Origin: Pseudomonadota bacterium
Lineage (GTDB): Bacteria; Pseudomonadota; Gammaproteobacteria; Pseudomonadales; Pseudomonadaceae
Direction: 5' to 3'
Assembly (NCBI GenBank): GCA_023431055.1
Contig: JAEYXX010000161.1
Coordinates: 1-64,000, forward strand
Length of the DNA stretch: 64,000 nucleotides
Each line of letters begins with the position of its first letter. Within the stretch, counting starts at the first letter, position 1. The notes under the pieces were generated by a model. That model saw only the letters and a program-made list of their open reading frames with translations. It was not told the origin of the DNA and did not search any database. The translations under genes and the position numbers were made by a program. Positions 9,506-16,104 of the stretch are shown piece after piece.

Positions 9506-9565
9506 AAAGAGGCAGATTTATTTTCAACCACTGGTGTTGTGATTCAATAAATCTGTCCCCTTTTC
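9506..9565. repeat. Inverted-repeat element, GGGGACAGATTTA type, copy 2 (decayed)
   Basis: The right arm at 9548-9565 (TAAATCTGTCCCCTTTTC) and the centre match copy 1 with few changes; both centres carry CCACT.GTGTTGTG.TTCAATAAA. The left arm at 9506-9520 is damaged by small deletions. The two copies are in direct orientation and bracket the DUF1963-like pseudogene. The right end lies only 14 bases before the orphan nuclease tip. Confidence 0.8.
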
Positions 9566-9579
9566 TCTGCAAACTGCGG

Positions 9580-9885
9580 TTGAAACGTTCGGAATACCCG
9601 GAGACATTTGGTCATATCGATGGTGCTATTAAGAAGGGACATCCCTACATTGTGACCATTCAACGTGATACCGCTAAGCTGAACCGCAAACTCAGTTTGA
9701 AAGATGTCAAGACCAAAAAAGGCAAGGATCGAGACGAATGGCCAATGGCGATGTTTAAAGAGGGTGGTAGCGGCGCGAGTGTCAAATATATCGACCCTAG
9801 CGATAATCGCGGCGCTGGATCTAGCATTGGCAATGTCTTATCCGATCTTCCCAACGGAACCAGAATTAAAATCGAGGTTTATTAA
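9580..9885 (+). CDS. Orphan NucA/NucB-type DNase toxin tip (no Rhs carrier)
   Basis: About 102 residues covering the NucA/NucB deoxyribonuclease domain: [17 protein letters not shown], then [19 protein letters not shown], then [11 protein letters not shown] and [11 protein letters not shown]. These match the conserved core of Bacillus NucA/NucB (PF14040), including the acidic DRDEWP motif and the DNRGAGS segment. The only start is a TTG with no ribosome-binding site, and the frame runs back without a stop only to 9508, into the repeat element. I therefore read it as the C-terminal tip of a displaced Rhs-like toxin rather than a free-standing gene. No Rhs-core end (DPxGL) remains upstream. Its stop overlaps the next start by one base. 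Confidence 0.8.
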   Translation: MKRSEYPETFGHIDGAIKKGHPYIVTIQRDTAKLNRKLSLKDVKTKKGKDRDEWPMAMFKEGGSGASVKYIDPSDNRGAGSSIGNVLSDLPNGTRIKIEVY

Positions 9886-10364
9886 TGGAAAGTAAAATAC
9901 AGTCTGTAGATTTACTTATATCCCACAGCCAAATTCAATTTCGTGCGCGCCCCTTCGACGAGGCGTCTAGTCAATGGGGTAAGGTTAATCTGGAGCAGGG
10001 GGCGGTTCTGCATCGTGACTACGTTGTATTTGATCCTCTGCCTGAAGACGCTTTCGGTGCGAACGTGTATTTGAGCCTAACAAATAGTTTTGCTCTAGAT
10101 GAAACTGCTCAGCGTTGTATCGTTGTGCCGTTTCACGTTACAAATCCTGCACATGTGGAAGTTGCATCCGCAACTGAAAAATTCAAAGTCGAACTGGATT
10201 TGGTAAAACGTGACTATGCGTTGTACTTTGAAGTCTGTGAAGGCGACGAGATTTTCTACAAAATAACCTTGGTCCCGGTGGACGCAAAAATGGAACCCAA
10301 GTACTTGCTAGATGATCCCTGGGGCGGTGAGAAAGACTTATCACTCGTCGAAGGCTTTCAATAA
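9885..10364 (+). CDS. ComJ (Nin)-like inhibitor, probable immunity to the NucA/NucB tip
   Basis: 159 residues. The start ATG overlaps the preceding stop (TAATG), and a GAGGT ribosome-binding site lies eight bases upstream. The sequence resembles Bacillus subtilis ComJ/Nin, the specific protein inhibitor of the nuclease NucA. Matching features are LLISHSQIQFRARPFDE near the N-terminus, a W plus QGA segment, and VVPFHVTN in the middle followed by an ELDLVKRDY stretch. The toxin-inhibitor adjacency mirrors the nucA-nin pair. An extra ~25-residue tail (ending DDPWGGEKDLSLVEGFQ) is not in the Bacillus protein as I remember it. Function as immunity is inferred from family and position. Confidence 0.78.
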   Translation: MESKIQSVDLLISHSQIQFRARPFDEASSQWGKVNLEQGAVLHRDYVVFDPLPEDAFGANVYLSLTNSFALDETAQRCIVVPFHVTNPAHVEVASATEKFKVELDLVKRDYALYFEVCEGDEIFYKITLVPVDAKMEPKYLLDDPWGGEKDLSLVEGFQ

Positions 10365-10406
10365 CGTAATGAGTGAATCTATCCCGTTTTTAGGGTGCAT
10401 ATATAA

Positions 10407-10811
10407 GTGTCAAGCGAAAATAAAAATGTTCATGTATGGGTAGGTAGTAATTTCTCGCAAGAGGACGAATACATGAGCTATTTCGAAATCGATCACTCCA
10501 CCGAGGGTGATTTTGATGATCCAAACTATAAACTTTGTGGCTTCTGCAGAGATATTGGTATTGTTTGGTATGACGAAGATTTCATTGGCATTATTCCCCG
10601 TTGCGAGCATGAGGTTTCGCTAGATGAAATTCTGATCGAAGCCGCTGTAGATGAAGATGAATTGCCGCTCGTCAAAGCTCGTTGTGAAGCCCTTGGAATC
10701 AAGAAGGCCAATGCAGTTTTTTGGTACCAAGACGCAGAGTTGCTCCTCAAGCAACCTATCAAAGATAGCTATAACGGCCTGAAGTACATAGGTGTGTTTC
10801 AAGGGGACTGA
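10407..10811 (+). CDS. Imm22 family orphan immunity protein
   Basis: 134 residues starting at a GTG; no in-frame ATG lies close by, and a weak AGGG is upstream. N-terminal VHVWVGSNFSQEDEYMSYFE followed by CGFCRDIGIVWYDEDFIGII is characteristic of Immunity protein 22 (DUF4284). Imm22 proteins are found next to polymorphic nuclease toxins. No cognate toxin is adjacent, so it looks like an orphan immunity gene kept after loss of its toxin. Acidic and low-GC, like its neighbours. It could protect against a sister cell's Rhs tip. Confidence 0.75.
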   Translation: MSSENKNVHVWVGSNFSQEDEYMSYFEIDHSTEGDFDDPNYKLCGFCRDIGIVWYDEDFIGIIPRCEHEVSLDEILIEAAVDEDELPLVKARCEALGIKKANAVFWYQDAELLLKQPIKDSYNGLKYIGVFQGD

Positions 10812-10844
10812 TATGAGTCTATTTAAGCGAAAGGCATAGTCGCC

Positions 10845-11243
10845 TTGACTGTAAATAAGCCGCTTCTTTCAATGGACATGAAAAGACTTTCGAAAAAGAA
10901 ACAGCGCTTATTAGATGGCGCTGAAAATGACTTCTACGTATTCAGTTCAATGTTGGATGTAGCCGAACTCGGACCAGTGCTCTTCGAAAACCGGCAGGTT
11001 CAGTATTTATGGGAGCTGGGTGAACGGCAGGCCGGTGCGCTGGTAGGTCTGATTCCTGGCGCAAGAAAGCATATGGATTTTCTGGGCGATACTCCCGCGT
11101 ATAAGCAAGGAAATCTTACGCTGTACGTGCAGCGCGTTAATGGGCGAGACGCCAATCATTCGGTACTCATCGTCGTCGCTGCAGGAGAAGCGCAACCTGC
11201 GCGCTTCGTGATCGATCTGTGTGGCGTGTTTGTGGACGAGTAA
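10845..11243 (+). CDS. Unrecognised protein at end of immunity array
   Basis: 132 residues from a TTG at 10845 (AAAGG ten bases upstream) or 123 from an ATG at 10872; the start is uncertain. I do not recognise the family. It is a small alpha/beta-looking cytosolic protein with a basic N-terminus (MKRLSKKKQRLLDG), no signal peptide and no membrane segment. It ends with LIVVAAGEAQPARFVIDLCG. It is last in a same-strand run of candidate immunity genes, so an orphan immunity role is plausible but unproven. A nine-codon open stretch at 10813-10839 (MSLFKRKA then TAG) just before it may be the relic of another module's start. Confidence 0.5.
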   Translation: MTVNKPLLSMDMKRLSKKKQRLLDGAENDFYVFSSMLDVAELGPVLFENRQVQYLWELGERQAGALVGLIPGARKHMDFLGDTPAYKQGNLTLYVQRVNGRDANHSVLIVVAAGEAQPARFVIDLCGVFVDE

Positions 11244-11559
11244 AGCTGCCATCTGATTAGCGTCAGACTTCAAGTCATGGTTTTTGCGATTGCCGCTATG
11301 GCAAAAGGCTTACACGCCGAAGCGCAACGGACCTCTCCCGTCGCCTGCGCAGACTGGCTAATCTACGCACACCTACCGGGAACTGGATGTCCCGAGTCAC
11401 GGAAGACAGACCGCGCCAGGACGGCAAACGACAGGATGTCGGAAGGTCTTAAAAAACCCGCTTCGGCGGGTTTTTTGTTGCCTGCAGAAAAGTCAGGCGA
11501 CGCTGAACGCTGGTAGCCAGGCATGACACAGGTCTGCCCGTAAATCCGAGCCCCTCCTG
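11244..11559. other. Gene-free stretch between immunity array and diguanylate cyclase
   Basis: 316 bases with no convincing gene. The first ~200 bases have no codon-usage pattern I trust. A strong hairpin with T-run at 11451-11476 follows. A 79-codon open frame (11277-11516) runs straight through that terminator and is probably spurious. The 11277-11476 segment could be a small RNA ending at the terminator, but I cannot match it to a known one. Confidence 0.5.
11451..11476. terminator. Bidirectional intrinsic terminator
   Basis: AAAAAACCCGC, loop TTCG, GCGGGTTTTTT: an 11-bp stem with A/T tails on both sides, so it can end rightward transcription from the immunity array and leftward transcription from the diguanylate cyclase gene. 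Confidence 0.92.
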
Positions 11560-12711
11560 TCAGTCCGCCGTGGCCAGGACCTGCGTATTACGCCCGGCGT
11601 GTTTGGCACGATAGAGCGCGGCGTCGGCCTTCAGCAGCATGCCGGTGATGTCCTCGGCGACGGGGCTGGTGCTGCCGTAGACACCAGCGCTGAAGCTCAA
11701 TGCGATGCCCCTGTCGTCAACCTGCGCCGGGTGCTGGGTAAGGGATTGGCGGAGCTGATCGACCAGCTCCAGCGCGCCGCTGGCGTCGGTGCCGGGCAGG
11801 ATCAGCAGAAATTCCTCACCACCATAACGGCCGATGTTGTCGTTACGCCGCAGCCGCTGTTGAAGATGGTCGGCGCAGTGCCTGAGCACGGCATCGCCGA
11901 CCAGGTGGCCGTGGCTGTCGTTGATCTGCTTGAAGTGATCCAGATCGAGCATGGCGATGGACAGCGGTGTGTGTTGGCGGCGGGCACGCTCCAGCTCGTC
12001 GGTGAGTTGTTCGAGTATCGCCAGGCGATTGGGCAATCCGGTAAGCGTGTCGCGCAGGGCGGTCTGGCGCAGCTCCGATTCGATGCGCTCGCGCGACAGC
12101 AGCACCAGGCCGAAGGAAAACATGATGATGGTGGCGGCACCGAGGGCGACCGATACCGTCTGCTTCAGGTTGCTGACGTCGTAGTGCATCTCCGTCGGCG
12201 CGCCGGCGAGGATGACCACCACGCGAATACCCAGGCCGAACAGGCTGATGCCTGCACCGATCATCAGGATTCGGTGGGCGCGCCCGCCGAGCACGGCATG
12301 AATGCGGCTCAGGCGCAGGATCACCAGGCATTGCGTGAACAGCAGCAGGCAGGCGACCAGTTGGCGGGGTTCCTGGGTGTCGATCAGCAGGCTGAGCAGC
12401 ACGCCCAGCAGCAGCGGGAAGGCAAAAGCCAGCCGCCAGGGCGGGCGGCGGCCATGGATCAGCGGCAGGCTAACTGTGTAAAACGCCAGCGCGGTGGACA
12501 GCAGCGTGTTGGCCAGCACATAGGTCAGCCACATCGACACCTGCCCGAACAGGGTAAAGCCGATGTAGGCCAGTGCATGGGAGAGCATGCCCAACCCGGT
12601 GGTGAGCATGCCGTCGCGATGACGCAGCTGGCCGACCAGGATCAGACAGCTGCCCATGATCACTGCGACCAGTGCGACGGCTCCGAACAGTGTCTGGGTG
12701 TGGGCGATCAT
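11560..12711 (-). CDS. Membrane-bound GGDEF diguanylate cyclase
   Basis: 383 residues from the ATG at 12711, which has AAGAAGG five bases upstream; an ATG 14 codons earlier has no such site. The N-terminal ~190 residues form about six or seven hydrophobic segments, an uncharacterised membrane sensor. The C-terminal GGDEF domain has TLTGLPNR, LDLDHFKQINDSHGH and the active-site GGEEF (about residue 294). It also keeps an RxxD inhibitory site (RRND) five residues before GGEEF. It should make c-di-GMP and be subject to product feedback. It stands alone, converging on the terminator after the immunity array; signal unknown. Confidence 0.9.
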   Translation of the reverse strand: MIAHTQTLFGAVALVAVIMGSCLILVGQLRHRDGMLTTGLGMLSHALAYIGFTLFGQVSMWLTYVLANTLLSTALAFYTVSLPLIHGRRPPWRLAFAFPLLLGVLLSLLIDTQEPRQLVACLLLFTQCLVILRLSRIHAVLGGRAHRILMIGAGISLFGLGIRVVVILAGAPTEMHYDVSNLKQTVSVALGAATIIMFSFGLVLLSRERIESELRQTALRDTLTGLPNRLAILEQLTDELERARRQHTPLSIAMLDLDHFKQINDSHGHLVGDAVLRHCADHLQQRLRRNDNIGRYGGEEFLLILPGTDASGALELVDQLRQSLTQHPAQVDDRGIALSFSAGVYGSTSPVAEDITGMLLKADAALYRAKHAGRNTQVLATAD

Positions 12712-12778
12712 GTCAGCCTTCTTGTTTTCTGATCTGCGTTGACTCTGGGGCAACTGCCCTCACGGTACCTGTGCGGGT

Positions 12779-13711
12779 TCAGGCCCACCAGTAGCGCACC
12801 ATATGGAAGAACACGGGTGCAGCGAAGCACACCGAATCCAGGCGGTCGAGCATGCCGCCGTGGCCTTCGATCATATGCCCCCAGTCCTTCACGCCGCGAT
12901 CACGCTTGATCGCCGACATTACCAGGCCGCCGGCGAAGCCAAGGATGCACACCAGCAGAGCGAACAGCCCCGCCTGCCAGAAGGCAAAGGGGGTGATCCA
13001 GCACAGCATGGCGCCGATCAGGGTAGCCAGTGCCACGCCGCCGATAAATCCTTCGATGGTTTTGGATGGCGAAAGATTGGGGGCGATCTTGTGTTTGCCG
13101 AACAGCTTGCCGCACACGTACTGCAGCACGTCGGAGAGCTGCACGACGATGATCAGCCAGGCGATCAGCAGCAGGTTGCGGCCCTCGTAGCCGGGTATGT
13201 CCAGGGTCAGCAGCGCGGGTACCGAGGAGATGCAGTACACGGCGATCATCAAGCCCCACTGCACCTTGGCTGCACGCTCCAGATAGCGCGTGGTATCACC
13301 GCCCAGCGAGGCGAGGATCGGCAGCAGCAGGAACAGATAGACCGGGATGAAGATGGCGAACAGGCCGTACCAGCCGAAGGCGATCAGCAGATACTGCATC
13401 GGCAGGGCGAAATAGAAGGCCGCCACCAGCGCCGGATAGTCGCTGCGCCGGGTCGGCGTCAGCGTCATGAACTCGCGCAGGGCATAGAAGGAGACGAAGT
13501 AGAACAGCAGGATCACGCCGTTGTTGCCGAACAGGAAGGCAATGCCGATTACCAGCACCATCACCCACCAGGCATTGATCCGCGCGTTGAGGTTGTCGAT
13601 CACCGGGTTCGGCTGATCACCACTGCGCCGCTTGAGGACGAAGCCGACCAGGCTGGCCAGCAGGAGCAGGGCACCGATACCGGCGAACAGCAGCAAAGTG
13701 TTGTTATCCAT
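12779..13711 (-). CDS. CdsA-family phosphatidate cytidylyltransferase paralogue (YnbB-like)
   Basis: 310 residues with about eight membrane segments. The C-terminal signature of CDP-diacylglycerol synthases is present (KRDRGVKDWG, then GHGGMLDRLD), as is PSKTIEGFIGG. The family makes CDP-activated diacylglycerol from CTP and phosphatidic acid. This is the last gene of a compact leftward operon and starts one base after the acyltransferase stop, with AGGAGG inside that gene. Together with the CDP-alcohol transferase, hydrolase-methyltransferase and phosphatase upstream it corresponds to E. coli YnbB. The housekeeping cdsA should lie elsewhere (beside uppS/dxr), so this is most likely a pathway-specific copy. 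Confidence 0.85.
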   Translation of the reverse strand: MDNNTLLLFAGIGALLLLASLVGFVLKRRSGDQPNPVIDNLNARINAWWVMVLVIGIAFLFGNNGVILLFYFVSFYALREFMTLTPTRRSDYPALVAAFYFALPMQYLLIAFGWYGLFAIFIPVYLFLLLPILASLGGDTTRYLERAAKVQWGLMIAVYCISSVPALLTLDIPGYEGRNLLLIAWLIIVVQLSDVLQYVCGKLFGKHKIAPNLSPSKTIEGFIGGVALATLIGAMLCWITPFAFWQAGLFALLVCILGFAGGLVMSAIKRDRGVKDWGHMIEGHGGMLDRLDSVCFAAPVFFHMVRYWWA

Positions 13712-13712
13712 C

Positions 13713-14333
13713 TCAGGCCTCCTCGGGTGCCAGTGCCAGCAGGGCGTTGCGTGCGCGTTCCAGGAAGGCGTCCTTGCTCTCGCCCTCGATGGGTTCCAGC
13801 GCTGCGCCGAAGCTCAGGGTGCATAACAGGGGTAGCGGCAGAGCGCGGCCCTTGGGCATCACCCGATTCAGGTTGGCGATCCACACCGGCACCAGCTCCA
13901 CGTCGGGGCGTGCCTGGGCCAGGTGATAGAGGCCGCTCTTGAACGGTAGCAATGGCTCGTCGCCGAGATTGCGCGTGCCCTCGGGGAAGATGATCAGCGA
14001 GTCGCCGCCATCCAGCGTATCGAGCATCGCCTGCAGCGGGTTGGCGCCTTCCTTGCGCTCGCGGTCGACCAGCACGCCGTTGAATACGTTATTGATCAGG
14101 AAGCTGCGCACGCCCGGCTTCTGCCAGTAGTCGGCGCCGGCCACCGGCCGGGTGCGCTTGCGCAGTTCCGGCGGCAGCGAGGCCCAGAGCAGGACGAAGT
14201 CGCCGTGGCTACTGTGGTTGGCGTAGTACAGACGTTGCGTCGCCTGCGCGGTACTGCCGAGCCACAAGGCTCGGGCACCGGTCAGCAGGCGAGCTGCCGA
14301 GGTGATGGCGAAAGCGGTCAATGCGGCGAGCAT
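13713..14333 (-). CDS. PlsC-like 1-acylglycerol-3-phosphate acyltransferase of the ynb-like operon
   Basis: 206 residues; short for the family but with the key motifs. H40-x4-D45 lies in ANHSSHGDFVLLW, a second block reads FLINNVFNGVLVDRER, and IIFPEGTRN is the substrate-binding block. The N-terminal hydrophobic stretch probably anchors it in the inner membrane. The expected reaction is acylation of a lysophospholipid such as lysophosphatidate. As I remember it, E. coli ynbABCD lacks this gene, so this lineage seems to supply phosphatidate, the substrate of the CdsA paralogue, within the same operon. It follows the unknown membrane gene after nine bases. Confidence 0.85.
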   Translation of the reverse strand: MLAALTAFAITSAARLLTGARALWLGSTAQATQRLYYANHSSHGDFVLLWASLPPELRKRTRPVAGADYWQKPGVRSFLINNVFNGVLVDRERKEGANPLQAMLDTLDGGDSLIIFPEGTRNLGDEPLLPFKSGLYHLAQARPDVELVPVWIANLNRVMPKGRALPLPLLCTLSFGAALEPIEGESKDAFLERARNALLALAPEEA

Positions 14334-14342
14334 GGCGACTCC

Positions 14343-14777
14343 TTAAGCGAAAACGATGAAGAACCCGAGTGCGACGATGAAAATCTGTAGCAGCAGGCAC
14401 AGCGCCTGTTTACGTAGCAGGCCCAGCGCACCCTGAGCGCGCAGGCTCCAGTCGCGGCCAGCCTGCTGCGCATTCTGCAGCCCCAGCTTCTGCAGTGCCT
14501 GATCCAGCACATGAGTCTGGCTGTCGAGCTGGTCGCCGAATTCGGCCAGGCGCTGGAACAGCTCGGCATCCAGCGCCACACGCAGCGCCCAGTATTTTTC
14601 GGCCAGGCCGGCGACCAGCAGTGCTGCGCAGAGCAGCGCCACCATCAGGCTTGGCGGTGCACCCAGCCATGGCGCCAGGCCGAAGGCCACAGCGACTAGA
14701 CTCAGCGCGCTGGAAAAATGATCGAGGCTGCGCCCGCGTCGTAGCAGCGCGGCTACCAGCAGCAGATCAGCCTGCAT
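14343..14777 (-). CDS. Small membrane protein of the ynb-like operon, function unknown
   Basis: 144 residues. Two hydrophobic segments lie close together (about residues 25-60), followed by an amphipathic, Gln/Leu-rich region that could be coiled coil (AEFGDQLDSQTHVLDQALQKL). A final C-terminal membrane helix reads LLLQIFIVALGFFIVFA. I do not recognise a family. Its start overlaps the upstream phosphatase gene by 11 bases, so translation is probably coupled. It could be a scaffold or subunit for the neighbouring membrane lipid enzymes; that is inference only. Confidence 0.7.
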   Translation of the reverse strand: MQADLLLVAALLRRGRSLDHFSSALSLVAVAFGLAPWLGAPPSLMVALLCAALLVAGLAEKYWALRVALDAELFQRLAEFGDQLDSQTHVLDQALQKLGLQNAQQAGRDWSLRAQGALGLLRKQALCLLLQIFIVALGFFIVFA

Positions 14778-16104
14778 GAGCGACCTCCAGTTCGGTGGCC
14801 ACGTCGAGCATGGCTTGCAGTGCTGCCAGATGCTGCGGGCCGAGTACGACCTGTGGTCGGGCCTGGCGGATCAGCTCTACGGCGGACTCGACGCTCTGGC
14901 AGCGGCCGCTGTGCAGCAGCCAGGCGGCCACGGCTGTGGCACTGCGCGAGTAGCCCAAGGCGCAGCACACTAGCAGCAGGCCGTTATGACGCAGGCGTTC
15001 GATGGCCTCGGCGGCGTGTTGGCAGGTGAGCGCATCCGGCGCCACCAGATCCAGTGACGGCAGACTGCAGTAGGCGCGCGGTGTGCGCAGCAGCGGCAGT
15101 TCGGCGCACAGGTCGACCACGGCGGCATAGCCATCGAGATCGCCCGTGCCCGGCAGGCGGCCCAGGTAAATGCCCTCCACCACCTGGCTCGGCGCCGGCT
15201 GGCGATATGTCCACAGCCGTGAATTGACCCAGGCGCCGAGCAGATAGGGAGCAAGCAAGATCGTGGCGGCCGGGCTGAGGCGCCCGGCGGCCTGCTTCTG
15301 GAAGCCGCCAGCGCCGAACAGCAGGTAGTTGAGCGCGACCATCGCCAGGGCAACGGCGGGCCAGAACAGCCAGAGCCAGGCGCCACCCAGATTGACCGCC
15401 AGCGCCGTGCACAACAGCGCTCCGAGGCTGTAGCGCAGCGCCAGTCGCCAACGGCGAGGATCGCTGGCCAGGCGTATCTGCTTCAGCGGCGTATCGCCCT
15501 GCAGCGGCAATAACCATAAGCAGAAGAAGCCGGCCAGCGCCCCGGTGGGTACGTCGATAAAGTGATGCTGCCAGGTGGTCAGTACGGAAATGCCGATCAG
15601 CGCCATCCACAGGTGCAGCAAACCGCGTAGCCACAGGTTGCGCGTGTGATTGGCGAACATCGCCCAGATGATCACCAACAGGGTGATATGCAGCGACGGC
15701 GCCTGGTTGAAGGGTTTGTCGAAGCCCATCAGTACGTCGAACATCAGGCCGAAGGTGCCGTCCAGCGGTGGCCGCTCGAAGGTAAAGCGCAGCGGCCAGA
15801 GCAGGAAGCAGGCGACGCAGATGACCTGCGCGGCGAGCAGGCGCAGGGCGTGGCGATCCATCTCGCGGCGGCAGGCCGGCAGCAGGAAGGACAGACCATA
15901 AAGCAGGTCGATCGACCAGTACGGCACGATGGTCCAGGGCCAGAGCGGGATCTGCGGCTCCCAGGCGAAGACCAGGCTGCCGACGTCATCGCGCTGCCCG
16001 CTGATCCAGTTGGCGAAACCGTAGCTGGCGAAGAACAGCGGGCCGAGTAACAGCAGCCAGAGTACGCCGCGCTTCCACAATCCCTGTTCGCGCGCGCTAT
16101 CCAT
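14767..16104 (-). CDS. PAP2 / dual-specificity phosphatase fusion (YnbD-like)
   Basis: 445 residues from the ATG at 16104, which shares one base with the upstream stop (TGATG). The N-terminal ~280 residues are a polytopic PAP2-like lipid phosphatase. Its motifs are QAPSLHITLLV (the P-S-x-H block) and HHFIDVPTGALAG (H...D block). The C-terminal ~150 residues are a cysteine-based dual-specificity phosphatase with active-site CALGYSR (C-x5-R) and an upstream Asp-containing loop. This two-phosphatase fusion is typical of YnbD. Probable role: dephosphorylating a phospholipid intermediate such as a phosphatidylglycerophosphate or phosphoinositol-like head group. The real substrate is unknown. Confidence 0.85.
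   Translation of the reverse strand: MDSAREQGLWKRGVLWLLLLGPLFFASYGFANWISGQRDDVGSLVFAWEPQIPLWPWTIVPYWSIDLLYGLSFLLPACRREMDRHALRLLAAQVICVACFLLWPLRFTFERPPLDGTFGLMFDVLMGFDKPFNQAPSLHITLLVIIWAMFANHTRNLWLRGLLHLWMALIGISVLTTWQHHFIDVPTGALAGFFCLWLLPLQGDTPLKQIRLASDPRRWRLALRYSLGALLCTALAVNLGGAWLWLFWPAVALAMVALNYLLFGAGGFQKQAAGRLSPAATILLAPYLLGAWVNSRLWTYRQPAPSQVVEGIYLGRLPGTGDLDGYAAVVDLCAELPLLRTPRAYCSLPSLDLVAPDALTCQHAAEAIERLRHNGLLLVCCALGYSRSATAVAAWLLHSGRCQSVESAVELIRQARPQVVLGPQHLAALQAMLDVATELEVAHAG

Noticed and set aside
11277..11516. 79-codon open frame after the immunity array
   Set aside because: It runs through the 11451-11476 terminator, lacks a ribosome-binding site and has no protein-like composition.
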